Source of the DNA: an uncultured Microbacteriaceae bacterium
Lineage (GTDB): Bacteria > Actinomycetota > Actinomycetes > Actinomycetales > Microbacteriaceae
NCBI GenBank assembly: GCA_937124545.1
Contig: CAKZKU010000141.1
Coordinates: 1-38,156 of the forward strand
Reading direction: 5' to 3'
Length of the DNA: 38,156 bases
This document shows, in pieces, positions 29,868 to 38,010 of the stretch. The notes beneath the pieces were generated by a model. The model worked only from the letters and a program-made list of their open reading frames with translations. It was not told the DNA's origin and did not search any database. Position numbers and translations under genes: made by a program. Numbering within the stretch: position 1 is the first letter of the stretch; every line of letters starts with the position of its first letter.

Positions 29868-30055
29868 GCGCTCGCATCCAAGTCCAGGGCCTCACTGAGG
29901 CCCACATGGCCTACCTGGACGCCCATCCAAATGGACGCGCTGCCGCTGTCAGGGAGGCCATCGACACCGCCATCAGCGTAAAGAGGGCGATGTCGAGCGA
30001 AGAAGCTCAAGAGGCAGCCGCTAGACTTGCCGAGCTTGTGAGGCTGGCGATCTAG
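29864..30055 (+). CDS. Ribbon-helix-helix-like DNA-binding protein
   Basis: A 63-residue protein: ARIQVQGLTEAHMAYLDAHP then NGRAAAVREAIDTAI. This fits the RHH plan: strand (ARIQVQGL), helix A (TEAHMAYLDAHP), turn, helix B (AAVREAIDTAI). A second helical part follows (SSEEAQEAAARLAELVRLAI). RHH dimers bind short palindromes with the paired strands, so the duplicated TGACGTCA just upstream of the operon is a natural target (autoregulation). ATGA overlap with the first gene; its stop overlaps the converging minus-strand connector gene. Confidence 0.6.
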   Translation: MSARIQVQGLTEAHMAYLDAHPNGRAAAVREAIDTAISVKRAMSSEEAQEAAARLAELVRLAI

Positions 30056-30984
30056 CTTCTCCTCAGAATCTCAAACCCGGTGCGAGGCTCCTTGGCGGTC
30101 TCGTCTACGCGGTCGAGCTGGACTGTCCTCGCCGGGGCTTGACCAGTCAGGATGGTTCGCATTTTCGCGTTGAACAGCGACCTGTGGGCCTCAGCGCGCG
30201 CCAGGTCCTCGGGCGCGGAGCTCACCCAGTCGTAGGCGTACGCGATGGCACCGTGCCTCACAGCGACCCTAAAGGTCGTGCTGGGGAAGAATGTCGAAGG
30301 GTCCTTGTCTGCGGCCTCAATCTCGGCAACCGCATCCTGGTAGGCCACCGCGATAGCGTCAGAAGGACGAGCACGGTCCCGAAGGCGATCAGCAAGCATT
30401 GGAGCCGCCTGAAGCATGTAAGCCTCATCAATCGGTGGCTCGAGGCTGTAGCGGTCCAGGAAGAACGTGTCGGTCAGCTGATACGACTGGCCGTCATGTG
30501 TGAACGACCAAGTCGCCAGGAATGGTCCGGCACCACGTCTCAGGTTCTCGTTATCGTTTCCGGCGAGGCCTGGAATGCTGGCTACGAGCTCGAGCAGCGT
30601 GACCGTATCTGAGGCTGCGTAGCGTCCACGCAGGTGCGTCCTGGCGTATTGGACAGCAGCCTGGGAGGTCTCGAGGACGAACATCTCTGAGGTGCCGTCA
30701 GCACCCTGCAGGAGGTACGCACGTCCTTCCTCAAGGCCGGTGTCAGGCGCCGCAATGGCTCGAGGGTCAGCCTGACCGTAGCCACTTGCACCCGTCAGAG
30801 TCCCCGTAACATCGGCGCGAGTCACACTCTGGGTGCTAATAGGGTCCTCATCTGTGGACTCGCGAGCATCCCGAATGGTGACCGTGACTGTGGTGTCAGT
30901 CGGGAGCAGGATCGGACGACCGTCCATCCCCATTGGGACACGTCGCAGTGTCTGTGTTGATGCGCTGTAGAGCGTCCGAAACAT
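30052..30984 (-). CDS. Connector/neck-type structural protein
   Basis: A 310-residue protein in the head-tail junction region. It begins MFRTLYSASTQTLRRVPMGM, with beta strands in the N-terminal third (DTTVTVTIRDARESTDEDP, GRAYLLQGADGTSEMFVLET) and helices later (DEAYMLQAAPMLADRLRDRA). The ATG at 30984 has GAGG 7 nt upstream; a GTG at 30990 overlaps the preceding TGA. Position after the capsid suggests a neck or adaptor protein. No family hallmark identified. Confidence 0.6.
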   Translation of the reverse strand: MFRTLYSASTQTLRRVPMGMDGRPILLPTDTTVTVTIRDARESTDEDPISTQSVTRADVTGTLTGASGYGQADPRAIAAPDTGLEEGRAYLLQGADGTSEMFVLETSQAAVQYARTHLRGRYAASDTVTLLELVASIPGLAGNDNENLRRGAGPFLATWSFTHDGQSYQLTDTFFLDRYSLEPPIDEAYMLQAAPMLADRLRDRARPSDAIAVAYQDAVAEIEAADKDPSTFFPSTTFRVAVRHGAIAYAYDWVSSAPEDLARAEAHRSLFNAKMRTILTGQAPARTVQLDRVDETAKEPRTGFEILRRS

Positions 30985-30986
30985 GC

Positions 30987-31217
30987 TCACACCTCAATCG
31001 GGCCGTACTTACGGATTGCTCGGTTCATGTCGGTCTCGGCCCAGCGACGAGCAACAGCGAGGAGCTGCTCTCGAGTGCAGTCTTTGACCTTTCGGACTGC
31101 TCCGCCGAGACCCCAGGGCTCCACACGGAAGTGCGGCGAGCCCTGGAGGAACTCCAGGTGACCCTGGACCTGGGACTGGTAAGCGGACCTACTTACTTCG
31201 CCGGTTGGTCGCTCCAC
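30987..31217 (-). CDS. Small head/connector-region protein
   Basis: A 76-residue basic protein beginning MERPTGEVSRSAYQSQVQGH and ending MNRAIRKYGPIEV. Helical C-terminal half (DCTREQLLAVARRWAETDMN). GTG start with GGAGA 7 nt upstream, overlapping the previous gene by 29 nt. Small proteins here often serve as head-tail adaptors; not recognised by family. Confidence 0.55.
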   Translation of the reverse strand: MERPTGEVSRSAYQSQVQGHLEFLQGSPHFRVEPWGLGGAVRKVKDCTREQLLAVARRWAETDMNRAIRKYGPIEV

Positions 31218-31701
31218 TCGGCTTCTCCGTTGCGGGTTTCGCGGACTCTTCAGCGAACCTCTTTGCCTTCAAACTTGGCGCCTCCCATTCCGTGCGTTCG
31301 GCCTGAGTTTTCTTGCCCAATGCACGAAGCTCGAGGACTCGAGTCGGCAGGAGCTCGTCAGGGAATGGCTTGTCTGCCATCCCAAGGGGATTACGGGCCA
31401 CCGCCTTGCAATAGTCCTCCCAGTCGATCCAGAACTCGCGCTTCTCCGGATCTTTCTGGTATAGGTCGCGCATGGTCTCCCATCCGTGCTCTGCGTAGTC
31501 CGGGTGAATCGTGATCGAGTTGCAGATCGTGCGCTCTTTGCTCTTGTAGTTGACGCTGAGCATCGGGCTGTCATGTCCGCGCCCGTATCGGGGGAACCGC
31601 AAGTCTCCAGGCTTGCAGCCAGGAACATTGCCATCTCCAACGACTACGCATTCGGTGTAAAGAGCATCATCACGATTCAGGTAAATCTCTACTAGTGCCA
31701 T
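31189..31701 (-). CDS. Unknown protein after major capsid
   Basis: A 170-residue protein beginning MALVEIYLNRDDALYTECVV. It contains SITIHPDYAEHGWETMRDLY and PEKREFWIDWEDYCKAVARN, then a basic disordered tail (KAKRFAEESAKPATEKPSGA). The ATG at 31701 is chosen because a strong hairpin occupies 31737-31756, inside the longer TTG-started frame. It could be a head-completion or decoration protein; no family recognised. Confidence 0.6.
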   Translation of the reverse strand: MALVEIYLNRDDALYTECVVVGDGNVPGCKPGDLRFPRYGRGHDSPMLSVNYKSKERTICNSITIHPDYAEHGWETMRDLYQKDPEKREFWIDWEDYCKAVARNPLGMADKPFPDELLPTRVLELRALGKKTQAERTEWEAPSLKAKRFAEESAKPATEKPSGATNRRSK

Positions 31702-31736
31702 GTTGTTTCCACGCGGATATCCACCGCGATTGAAGG

Positions 31737-31756
31737 GCTCCCCCTTTCGGGGGAGC
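31737..31756 (-). promoter_or_regulatory. Very stable GAAA-tetraloop hairpin after capsid gene
   Basis: On the minus strand GCTCCCCC-GAAA-GGGGGAGC: an uninterrupted 8-bp stem with a GNRA loop, 29 nt past the capsid stop. No U-run follows, so it looks like an mRNA-stabilising or partial-termination element that raises capsid expression over downstream genes. Confidence 0.65.
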
Positions 31757-31785
31757 AAGTCCAAGTCAAGCCAGTTCAACTAGGA

Positions 31786-32670
31786 TTAGGTGGGCCCCAG
31801 AATCTGGATACCCTTGCGAGGATTGGTCACACCGGTGCCGATCCAGTATCTGAACACGTGCTGAGTCGACGCTCGGCGAGCTGAGTTGTCCCCTCGGGTC
31901 GTTTCGACCCGAGGCTGCTCATTCACGACCACACCGAGAGGTGAAGCCATGTTGCCCCCAGGCATCATCGCACCGGCTCGGCCAGTGGTGCTGGCCGGCA
32001 AGTTGGTCGTCTCGTAGATTCCGACACTGTGGAGCGAGCCAAGGAAGCCGGAATCAGGACCAAGAGCCAGGCTGTCGCCTCGGCCCGTGACCAGGGTTGC
32101 CTGGCTCGAGTGGAGGTCGGTGAGCAGGTCGTCAGCCATGCCCCCCGAGATAACGGCTACGGTGCCGAGAGGGCCTCGAGCAACATTGAGAAGCTTGTAG
32201 GCCGCCAGGTCTGCACGGAAGCGCGCAAGGTTGTAGGTGTCGCCTACAGCTCCGGTGTTTGCAGTAATCGACGCGATCGAAGCAAGAGTCGACACGTCCA
32301 TCGCATCCAGGCAGTTTCGGATGGCCTCCATGACCAACCCTGCCTCGACCCCATTGGGGCTTGCAGCCGCAGCTTCGTCGGAGCGGTGAATCACGAAACC
32401 CCGTAGGGCAGGCGTGATGCTCGACTCGCTCATCGCGATGTCGCGTTCCGCAAACTCGTCCGTCTCCGCCTTCGCGGCCGGAACACCATCTGCCATCGCA
32501 TCCCAGCGGGGATAGCTTACAGGCACGTTACCGCGACCAGAGGGCCGCGCCCAGGCTACAGCGAGTCCGACAGGAACCTCGAACTCATACCCGGCAATAA
32601 AGTCATCAATAAACTCGGAGGGGATAACCTCAGTCTCATCGGCCACCCCCTGAAATCGCGTAAAAGGCAT
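31786..32670 (-). CDS. Major capsid protein
   Basis: A 294-residue protein following the scaffold gene, forming the capsid shell. The sequence has the HK97-type layout: N-terminal region FQGVADETEVIPSEFIDDFI, a long helix (GLVMEAIRNCLDAMDVST), strands and a P-domain-like section (GPLGTVAVISGGMADDLLTD), then a C-terminal strand (TQHVFRYWIGTGVTNPRKGI). Length is typical for phages with a separate scaffold. GGAG 9 nt upstream of the ATG indicates strong translation, and a stable hairpin follows. Assignment by position and pattern is strong, though no single signature residue proves the fold. Confidence 0.85.
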   Translation of the reverse strand: MPFTRFQGVADETEVIPSEFIDDFIAGYEFEVPVGLAVAWARPSGRGNVPVSYPRWDAMADGVPAAKAETDEFAERDIAMSESSITPALRGFVIHRSDEAAAASPNGVEAGLVMEAIRNCLDAMDVSTLASIASITANTGAVGDTYNLARFRADLAAYKLLNVARGPLGTVAVISGGMADDLLTDLHSSQATLVTGRGDSLALGPDSGFLGSLHSVGIYETTNLPASTTGRAGAMMPGGNMASPLGVVVNEQPRVETTRGDNSARRASTQHVFRYWIGTGVTNPRKGIQILGPT

Positions 32671-32674
32671 CTAT

Positions 32675-33274
32675 CTAATCTCCAGTGTTCCCCCTTGCCG
32701 CGGTGCTCAGCTTCTTCCCAAGCATGCGGTAGCGGGTCTTATCGTCTTTGGGATTGTCGTTGCTGCCCGGCTGGCCTGGAGTCCCTCCCACCGGCTTGGC
32801 TGCAAACAGCGCAGGGGCCATCTGTTTGATGTGCCCAACAACAGTGTCCACAAAGTCCGTAGACACCTCCTCAGGCGCAATGTCCACGCCTTGCTTTTCA
32901 GCCAGGAGCATCATTGCGTGCAGGACGCTACGATCGACTCCTTCCACCTTTGTGGATACAGCATCCAGCGCCATCCCCGTACGGTGCTCGCGCACCATTG
33001 AGGTCATCTGGGCTTGAATCTGCTCCTTCTCTGCCCGCTCCTTTTCCAGGAGCTTCTCGAACTCTCCCTGCTCGCGAAGCTTTGCTTCGCGAGCCTCAGC
33101 CTCCCGCGCCTTGTATTCGGCGAGCTCAGCGAGTGCATCGCGAGCCTTTGCCTTCGCCTTCTGACGGCCTGCAATGGCCTCCTCAAGCGCGCTTTTGGGT
33201 ACAACGTCATCACTGCCGCGGTTATCCACCACGGGCTCTACAGCTCCATCCGGAGCTTCAATGTTTTCAGCCAT
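32675..33274 (-). CDS. Capsid scaffolding protein
   Basis: A 199-residue, very charged, helical protein. Residues about 28-95 are coiled coil (RQKAKAKARDALAELAEYKA, REQGEFEKLLEKERAEKEQI), followed by a middle helix (SVLHAMMLLAEKQGV) and a basic disordered C-terminus (KDDKTRYRMLGKKLSTAARG) that in scaffolds binds the capsid subunit. Located between portal and major capsid genes, the standard place. No protease gene is visible nearby, so release may occur without cleavage. Confidence 0.82.
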   Translation of the reverse strand: MAENIEAPDGAVEPVVDNRGSDDVVPKSALEEAIAGRQKAKAKARDALAELAEYKAREAEAREAKLREQGEFEKLLEKERAEKEQIQAQMTSMVREHRTGMALDAVSTKVEGVDRSVLHAMMLLAEKQGVDIAPEEVSTDFVDTVVGHIKQMAPALFAAKPVGGTPGQPGSNDNPKDDKTRYRMLGKKLSTAARGNTGD

Positions 33275-33279
33275 AGTCT

Positions 33280-34875
33280 CTAAGGTTCGTTAGGGTTATC
33301 GGGTGAATCGCGCACCTCGGGGCCTCTGGCCCCATTGATCTGCGACTCTGTCTCGTTACTTGGCGCGGTCGGAGCCATGCTCTGGTCCCGCGTCGTCATC
33401 TTCGTAATCAGCGGCGCATCCGAATCCAGATTGTCTGCAATGCGCTGTTGGCACTGCTCATCACTGGCATGTGGCATCACCGGACGGATCACGTCCTTGA
33501 GCGACTTGATGCCCTTGGACAGAGCCCAGTCGTTGTACTTGATCTCGGCGTCGATGTTGTCGAAACGCCTTGCCAGTGGAGGGAACTCGACAATCAGAGA
33601 CTCGCGAATGGCGTCGGAGTCCGGCAGGTCATCGGCAAGAGGGTGTCGCTGTTGCCGCGCCACTCGAACTGTCTTGGCCCACAGCTCACGTTCGAACTCG
33701 AGAGCGAACGGAATCTGCTCATTACGCTGTTCTGTGAGGGCGTCATGAGAGAAAGTAATCTCCATCTCCAGCTGGCTGGTGCCCCCAGGACGGCTTGCAA
33801 CCTGACCGCCGTAGCTACGAGCAATGCCCTGCATCACCCAGCCCTGGTGCTTGATAGCGTTTTCAGGGTCGGTGTTGAAGTCCAGGGCGGCAACATCGAC
33901 GAGTGACGCGTTATTCGCGTCGATTCGCATCGAGCCTTCAGGGTGTCTGACTTGGCCCTTAGCGGTCTCGTCCAGCTGCCCCTTGATGACCAGCAACTTC
34001 TGATTTTGCCCCTTGCGAATCAAGTTCATCACCGCGTCGAGGTAGCTGACGGTCACCGTGGCATCGAACAGCCGCTGATGAGCAGTGCAGGACCAGCGCC
34101 CGTCTCCGTGACTCAGATTGAAGCTGAGGGTTGCTCCAGGGAACTCTCCGAGGCCATGGGGGACAACGGATATCTCTTCAATCGACACCTCGTCTTCGAC
34201 AATCGCCTTGCGGTAGTACCTCCATGCTTCACCGTCGAGCACGATGGCGCTCTGATGATGAACCTGGGAGTAGAAGGCAGACCTAGCGAACGAGTGCTCT
34301 CGGCTATCCAGCACCTTCCAGGCAGCTGCTAATGGAGCAGCCCAGGGTCGGTCTGGGTCGTCCTGCGTCACGTAGAAGTGAGGCAGTAACGTGTCGAAAA
34401 ACATCTTGTTGCCGCGCATCACGGGGATGACCGTCACAGGGCCCAGGAAGAAGGCCTCACGGTTCCAGGAGCGCGCGTGGGTGTGATAGTTGGTTTCGAG
34501 CACGAGCTGCCTGAGGGCCTCATTTTGGGCGTCTGAGGCATCAGGGACATACCGCCGCGCATCGTGCTTCCAGACGACGCAAATCTCGCGGGTCATATCT
34601 AGTGCAATATTGTGCGCTAGCGTAATGTGCGTCTTGAGGTCGGCACGAACCGACTCGTCGTAATGAGTGTTGTCGATCTTCCGAGCAATAAGCTGCTCAT
34701 AGTCCTCGGTGAGGACGTCGAACCGAGCCTTGGCCCTCTGCTTCTCAGGACTCCAGGTCTCAAGGTCGATATATCCTGGAATGAGCTCAACGAAGTCAAA
34801 CGCCTGCTCTCGTGTGAGAGCTAGACTCGGGCGAGGACCATATGCGGGGCCACCCATCTTGTATCTGTACGTCAT
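33280..34875 (-). CDS. Portal protein
   Basis: A 531-residue portal protein that forms the dodecameric DNA gateway and docks terminase. It overlaps the terminase stop by ATGA and precedes the scaffold. N-terminal segment LALTREQAFDFVELIPGYID, a helix-rich stem (VRADLKTHITLAHNIALDMT), mixed strands around NREAFFLGPVTVIPVMRGNK, and a long C-terminal region (LTEQRNEQIPFALEFERELW) fit the family. Length is normal. Assigned by position between terminase and scaffold plus size and layout. Confidence 0.82.
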   Translation of the reverse strand: MTYRYKMGGPAYGPRPSLALTREQAFDFVELIPGYIDLETWSPEKQRAKARFDVLTEDYEQLIARKIDNTHYDESVRADLKTHITLAHNIALDMTREICVVWKHDARRYVPDASDAQNEALRQLVLETNYHTHARSWNREAFFLGPVTVIPVMRGNKMFFDTLLPHFYVTQDDPDRPWAAPLAAAWKVLDSREHSFARSAFYSQVHHQSAIVLDGEAWRYYRKAIVEDEVSIEEISVVPHGLGEFPGATLSFNLSHGDGRWSCTAHQRLFDATVTVSYLDAVMNLIRKGQNQKLLVIKGQLDETAKGQVRHPEGSMRIDANNASLVDVAALDFNTDPENAIKHQGWVMQGIARSYGGQVASRPGGTSQLEMEITFSHDALTEQRNEQIPFALEFERELWAKTVRVARQQRHPLADDLPDSDAIRESLIVEFPPLARRFDNIDAEIKYNDWALSKGIKSLKDVIRPVMPHASDEQCQQRIADNLDSDAPLITKMTTRDQSMAPTAPSNETESQINGARGPEVRDSPDNPNEP

Positions 34876-36614
34876 AGCTTGATCACAGTCGAGCGCTCGT
34901 GTTCAGAGCGGATAGGAGCAACTGCCCAAGCCCCATAAGCGAGGGCGTCCGTGGGACTCGAAATACGGTCAGACTCGGTCCCGGCCTCTTTCAGGACGTT
35001 TCCACGGTCGTCGGACTCCTGAACACGAAGCGCAATAAGCGTCTTCTTGCAGCGAGGATGGATGAGGAAGCGTGGGAATGTGCGGCCGTTGCCAAGGTCG
35101 ATGCGCTCTCGCATCAATCGGTGCAGCAGGTTCAGGCGGTCCAGCTGAGGCGGATTTGTCGGGTTGCCGCTGTCTGACCAATGGCAGGGCTGACAATCGA
35201 ACCCGTGGCGCACCATCTCGTGCTGCTGGGTGCTGTTCCTGTCCTTGATACCATGGGCCATCCGGTAGCTGTTCAACTGAGCTCCGGTGGCGTCGCAGGC
35301 TATGCCGACACCCGTGTATCCACGCTTGTGTAGCGTGTCAATGAACTGGTAGATGGTGCCAACCTTCTCGATCACCTCTTCGGTGACCATGAGAATCGGC
35401 GTCCTCCTTGGGTCATCAGGGTGGTAGGCGACCCTGAGCTCCACTAGCCCCATCGGATGCAAGTTGAAGTCCTGTCCACAGTGCCTGTCGTGCTCTGCAC
35501 CGCGGTAGAACCGACGAGTGGCAGCAGCCGTAATGTCGACCAGACCGAGCTCTGAGGGCTCCCTAGCGTCGCTGGAGATGATGTGGTCCTGCTCGTCAAA
35601 GTGACGCCACAGCAATGGTCCGGAGCCAACCCACTCACCGTAGATTTCGCGGCGGACACGCTGAGGGTCATTGATTGCCTCAATCGTCTCCTGAATCATC
35701 CGCTTGTTGACCCACGGATTTTCGAAACAGGTTATGTGTGTCCAGGCTATGCGGTCATCCGGTGTCCAAGTTTTGATGTTGACACCTGCGTCATAGACGA
35801 CCTCCTTGAGGAAGTGACCAGCAACAGGTGTGGTGGCAATCAAGAGGCGACCATCAGCCTCCATGAGTCGGTCTAAGAGCTGCTGATAGTTCTCTTTCTT
35901 ATCGACCTCGCATCCCTCATCCAGCACCGCGAAGAGGGGTGGGTCCCCTTTCAAGTTGCCCCCGTCCCGGGAGGCGTATTTGAAGTAGATTCGCGTGCCG
36001 TCGATGAGCTCAATGTACAGGCGATCCGAACGATGAGAGCTCGGGACGTAGCGGATCAGCTCTGGCGGAATGAGTGGGGCGACTTCTCGGCGGGTCTTGC
36101 CCTTGCCTATGGTCTCGCCTTCGACCAGTTTTCGCAGACCGATGGTGGTCTTCTCGAGGGTTGGAGAAACCCACCAGATCTGGACACCGGAGCCGCCGTA
36201 AAGCAGCGACTGGGTCAGGATAATATCTGCGATGAATGAGGTTTTGCCGCCGCGGACTCCACCAAAGATGGCAAGCACCTTCGAGTCGCACTCCATCGCC
36301 CGTAGTTGGGCCCTGGAGACCCTGTGGGGGAGCACGATGCGCTTGGCTTTGGCTGCCAGACGGTCCCATTCCGCCTTGTCTTTGACGTGCTGGCGGACCT
36401 TGCGAACCCCTGTTGCCGGGTCAATCAGGACATCGACGAAGTCTCGGCGCTCAACCTCGATGGCAAAATGACTGTCACAACAGTGACACTTCTTGCCGGT
36501 CGTGTTGACGTCATGAATCGACAGCGGTCGGTGAATCCAGACACCGCCGTCTTCAATGGCAGATAGGAGTTTTGCGAAGTCAGCGAACTCTTTGTGATGG
36601 GCCCAAGTGGCCAC
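34872..36614 (-). CDS. terL: Large terminase subunit (TerL)
   Basis: A 580-residue packaging motor with ATPase and nuclease domains. Walker A is FGGVRGGKTS (about 117-126), Walker B LFAVLDEG (227-234, with catalytic Glu), coupling motif LLIATTPVAG (257-266). The C-terminal RNase H-like nuclease has GQDFNLHPMG (D382), IACDATGA (D441) and SPTDALAY (D556). It would pack DNA through the portal encoded next to it. The N-terminal domain has an unusual Cys cluster KKCHCCDSHF (C43, C45, C46) that could be a zinc site. The gene starts inside the end of the preceding small gene. Confidence 0.93.
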   Translation of the reverse strand: MATWAHHKEFADFAKLLSAIEDGGVWIHRPLSIHDVNTTGKKCHCCDSHFAIEVERRDFVDVLIDPATGVRKVRQHVKDKAEWDRLAAKAKRIVLPHRVSRAQLRAMECDSKVLAIFGGVRGGKTSFIADIILTQSLLYGGSGVQIWWVSPTLEKTTIGLRKLVEGETIGKGKTRREVAPLIPPELIRYVPSSHRSDRLYIELIDGTRIYFKYASRDGGNLKGDPPLFAVLDEGCEVDKKENYQQLLDRLMEADGRLLIATTPVAGHFLKEVVYDAGVNIKTWTPDDRIAWTHITCFENPWVNKRMIQETIEAINDPQRVRREIYGEWVGSGPLLWRHFDEQDHIISSDAREPSELGLVDITAAATRRFYRGAEHDRHCGQDFNLHPMGLVELRVAYHPDDPRRTPILMVTEEVIEKVGTIYQFIDTLHKRGYTGVGIACDATGAQLNSYRMAHGIKDRNSTQQHEMVRHGFDCQPCHWSDSGNPTNPPQLDRLNLLHRLMRERIDLGNGRTFPRFLIHPRCKKTLIALRVQESDDRGNVLKEAGTESDRISSPTDALAYGAWAVAPIRSEHERSTVIKL

Positions 36615-36810
36615 TGATAAGCTCGTAAGTCTGCTTCGAGATGAATCTCGAAGGCTCGGTTTCTATGTCGGGCTGGACAAGCTCAGGCAGCGACAGCTCG
36701 CATAAAATCCAGCGACCGTGGACCTTGCGGGCGCTTACTGAACGTCCAAATGGAGGCTCGTGGTGGTACAAGCAAAGGCCGTCCTCGTCGTACATGGCGC
36801 TTCTAATCAT
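36580..36810 (-). CDS. 76-residue protein before terminase
   Basis: Begins MIRSAMYDEDGLCLYHHEPP and ends ISGHLGPSQRVR. Beta-type N-terminus (GRWILCELSLPEL), short helical end. The ATG at 36810 sits 5 nt past the previous stop; ATG 36795 is a possible alternative. The longer frame reaching 36963 runs over the upstream gene and is rejected. It overlaps the terminase start by 35 nt. Function unknown. Confidence 0.6.
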   Translation of the reverse strand: MIRSAMYDEDGLCLYHHEPPFGRSVSARKVHGRWILCELSLPELVQPDIETEPSRFISKQTYELISGHLGPSQRVR

Positions 36811-36814
36811 TTGT

Positions 36815-37147
36815 CTACTCGTCCTCTTCAAGTGACAGGAGGTCGCGAGCCCATTGCTTGCGGTCCTCCATTGCGCGGATAAGGCGCGGGACCTCGTCAT
36901 TGCGCCGCTTCGTGGTGGCAGCGCGCATGTTCGTGGCCCATTTGGTGGCTTGCTCTCCGGCAAACTTCAGCAGTTGTTTGTCGGCGTCGATGACGGCTAT
37001 TTGCTGCAATAGACAGTAGGCCAGCTCCATATGGCGGCACTGCTCAATCTGTCGCTCCATCTCGCCGAGCTCGGTCTCGTGCAGCACGGATTCGGCATCC
37101 GCCATGTGCTGCCCAGCCTTCTCGCGCATATCTTTGGTCGAGGGCAT
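36815..37147 (-). CDS. Helical protein, possible small terminase
   Basis: A 110-residue, all-helical charged protein (MPSTKDMREKAGQHMADAES ... RQWARDLLSLEEDE ending, approximate). Position two genes upstream of terL suits a small terminase subunit, which recognises the packaging site, and the helical composition fits. But no HTH can be identified, so the call is weak. AAAGG lies close before the ATG. Confidence 0.55.
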   Translation of the reverse strand: MPSTKDMREKAGQHMADAESVLHETELGEMERQIEQCRHMELAYCLLQQIAVIDADKQLLKFAGEQATKWATNMRAATTKRRNDEVPRLIRAMEDRKQWARDLLSLEEDE

Positions 37148-37185
37148 CCGCCCGCCTTTCGGTTATTGGCCCTCGGGAATTGTTC

Positions 37186-37611
37186 CTACCTCAGCGCTTC
37201 GTCCAGCGATTCGGAGATCATAGTATCGACCAGGTAATCGACTTCTCCATCCACGAAGAAGTACTCGACGCCTCGGTTGGCTTCGCGCTCGAGCCATGGG
37301 TCGAAATACGGGTCGGCGCCAATCTCTACCGATGCACGGAGCTCGTTACGAGGCCTCTGGCTGGTCGTAATGCTGCCGACGAATCGGCCTTCAGTGCCAA
37401 CACCACGTGGGCCGGCGTCGCTCCTGGGGTCTCGCAGGGGCCTCTGAGAGCCACCATTGGCCTCCTGACCGGAACGGATGGCCTGACGGTGTGCCTCGGC
37501 GACCGCTTGAGCCAGATCGTAAGCGAGAGTGCCGGAATCGAACTCTACGGTGTGCTCGTCAGCTTTGTAGCCGGAGCTGCTAGAGCGTCGGATTACAGTG
37601 TTCTTCGGCAT
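37186..37611 (-). CDS. Unknown protein in packaging region
   Basis: A 141-residue protein beginning MPKNTVIRRSSSSGYKADEH. A disordered Gly/Arg/Pro-rich middle (GGSQRPLRDPRSDAGPRGVG) separates a helical part (DLAQAVAEAHRQAIRSGQE) from a C-terminal domain (ADPYFDPWLEREANRGVEYF, DYLVDTMISESLDEALR). The C-terminal pattern is reminiscent of small head/tail morphogenesis proteins, but no family was recognised. Confidence 0.6.
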   Translation of the reverse strand: MPKNTVIRRSSSSGYKADEHTVEFDSGTLAYDLAQAVAEAHRQAIRSGQEANGGSQRPLRDPRSDAGPRGVGTEGRFVGSITTSQRPRNELRASVEIGADPYFDPWLEREANRGVEYFFVDGEVDYLVDTMISESLDEALR

Positions 37612-37614
37612 TCT

Positions 37615-37992
37615 CTAGCCTTTTCCGATGTACTGCGCATACCAGCCCGAGAGTGCTCCGGCGGCAGCGAGTGCAAGGGCCTTGAGAGCCGCGTAGAGCC
37701 CGGTTCGGGCATCCGACTCCTTGTGCTTCTGCTGCTCGGTAAGGGACTTGTGAGGCGCTGTCTGGCGCTCTGTCTGGAGGGTTTTCCAAGCCTTGAGGTC
37801 TTCCAGAGTTTCCTCAAGTGCCTCAAGACGGTTCTCGATGCGCTCATCGAGACGTGCGCGCTCTTTAGCCTCCTCAATATCTCGCTCTGCACGCTTTAGG
37901 TCACGGTCGTTACGCTCGCGGATCTCCTTGACCAGGTCGGTGATTGCGCCGTACATGCGGCCGACCTCGTTTGCCATCTCATTGTAGTTCAC
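37615..37992 (-). CDS. Coiled coil plus C-terminal membrane span, XhlA-like
   Basis: A 125-residue protein with a long charged coiled coil (about 18-80; RDLKRAERDIEEAKERARLD) and one C-terminal hydrophobic span (about 100-121, ALKALALAAAGALSGWYAQY). This topology is that of XhlA-type holin partners. It is the first gene of the long minus-strand transcript. GTG at 37992 and ATG at 37977 are both possible starts; neither has a good ribosome site. The lysis role is an inference from topology, since the amidase is far away. Confidence 0.5.
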   Translation of the reverse strand: MNYNEMANEVGRMYGAITDLVKEIRERNDRDLKRAERDIEEAKERARLDERIENRLEALEETLEDLKAWKTLQTERQTAPHKSLTEQQKHKESDARTGLYAALKALALAAAGALSGWYAQYIGKG

Positions 37993-38010
37993 AATACAAA
38001 GTGTCCGGTG

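Noticed and set aside
29666-30010. Minus-strand frame of 114 codons opposite the two small plus-strand genes
   Set aside because: Ser/Ala low-complexity shadow. The plus-strand pair has an ATGA overlap and a recognisable fold pattern.
31189-31779. TTG start at 31779 for the gene after the capsid
   Set aside because: The extension runs over a very stable hairpin and has a rare start codon. The ATG at 31701 is adequate.
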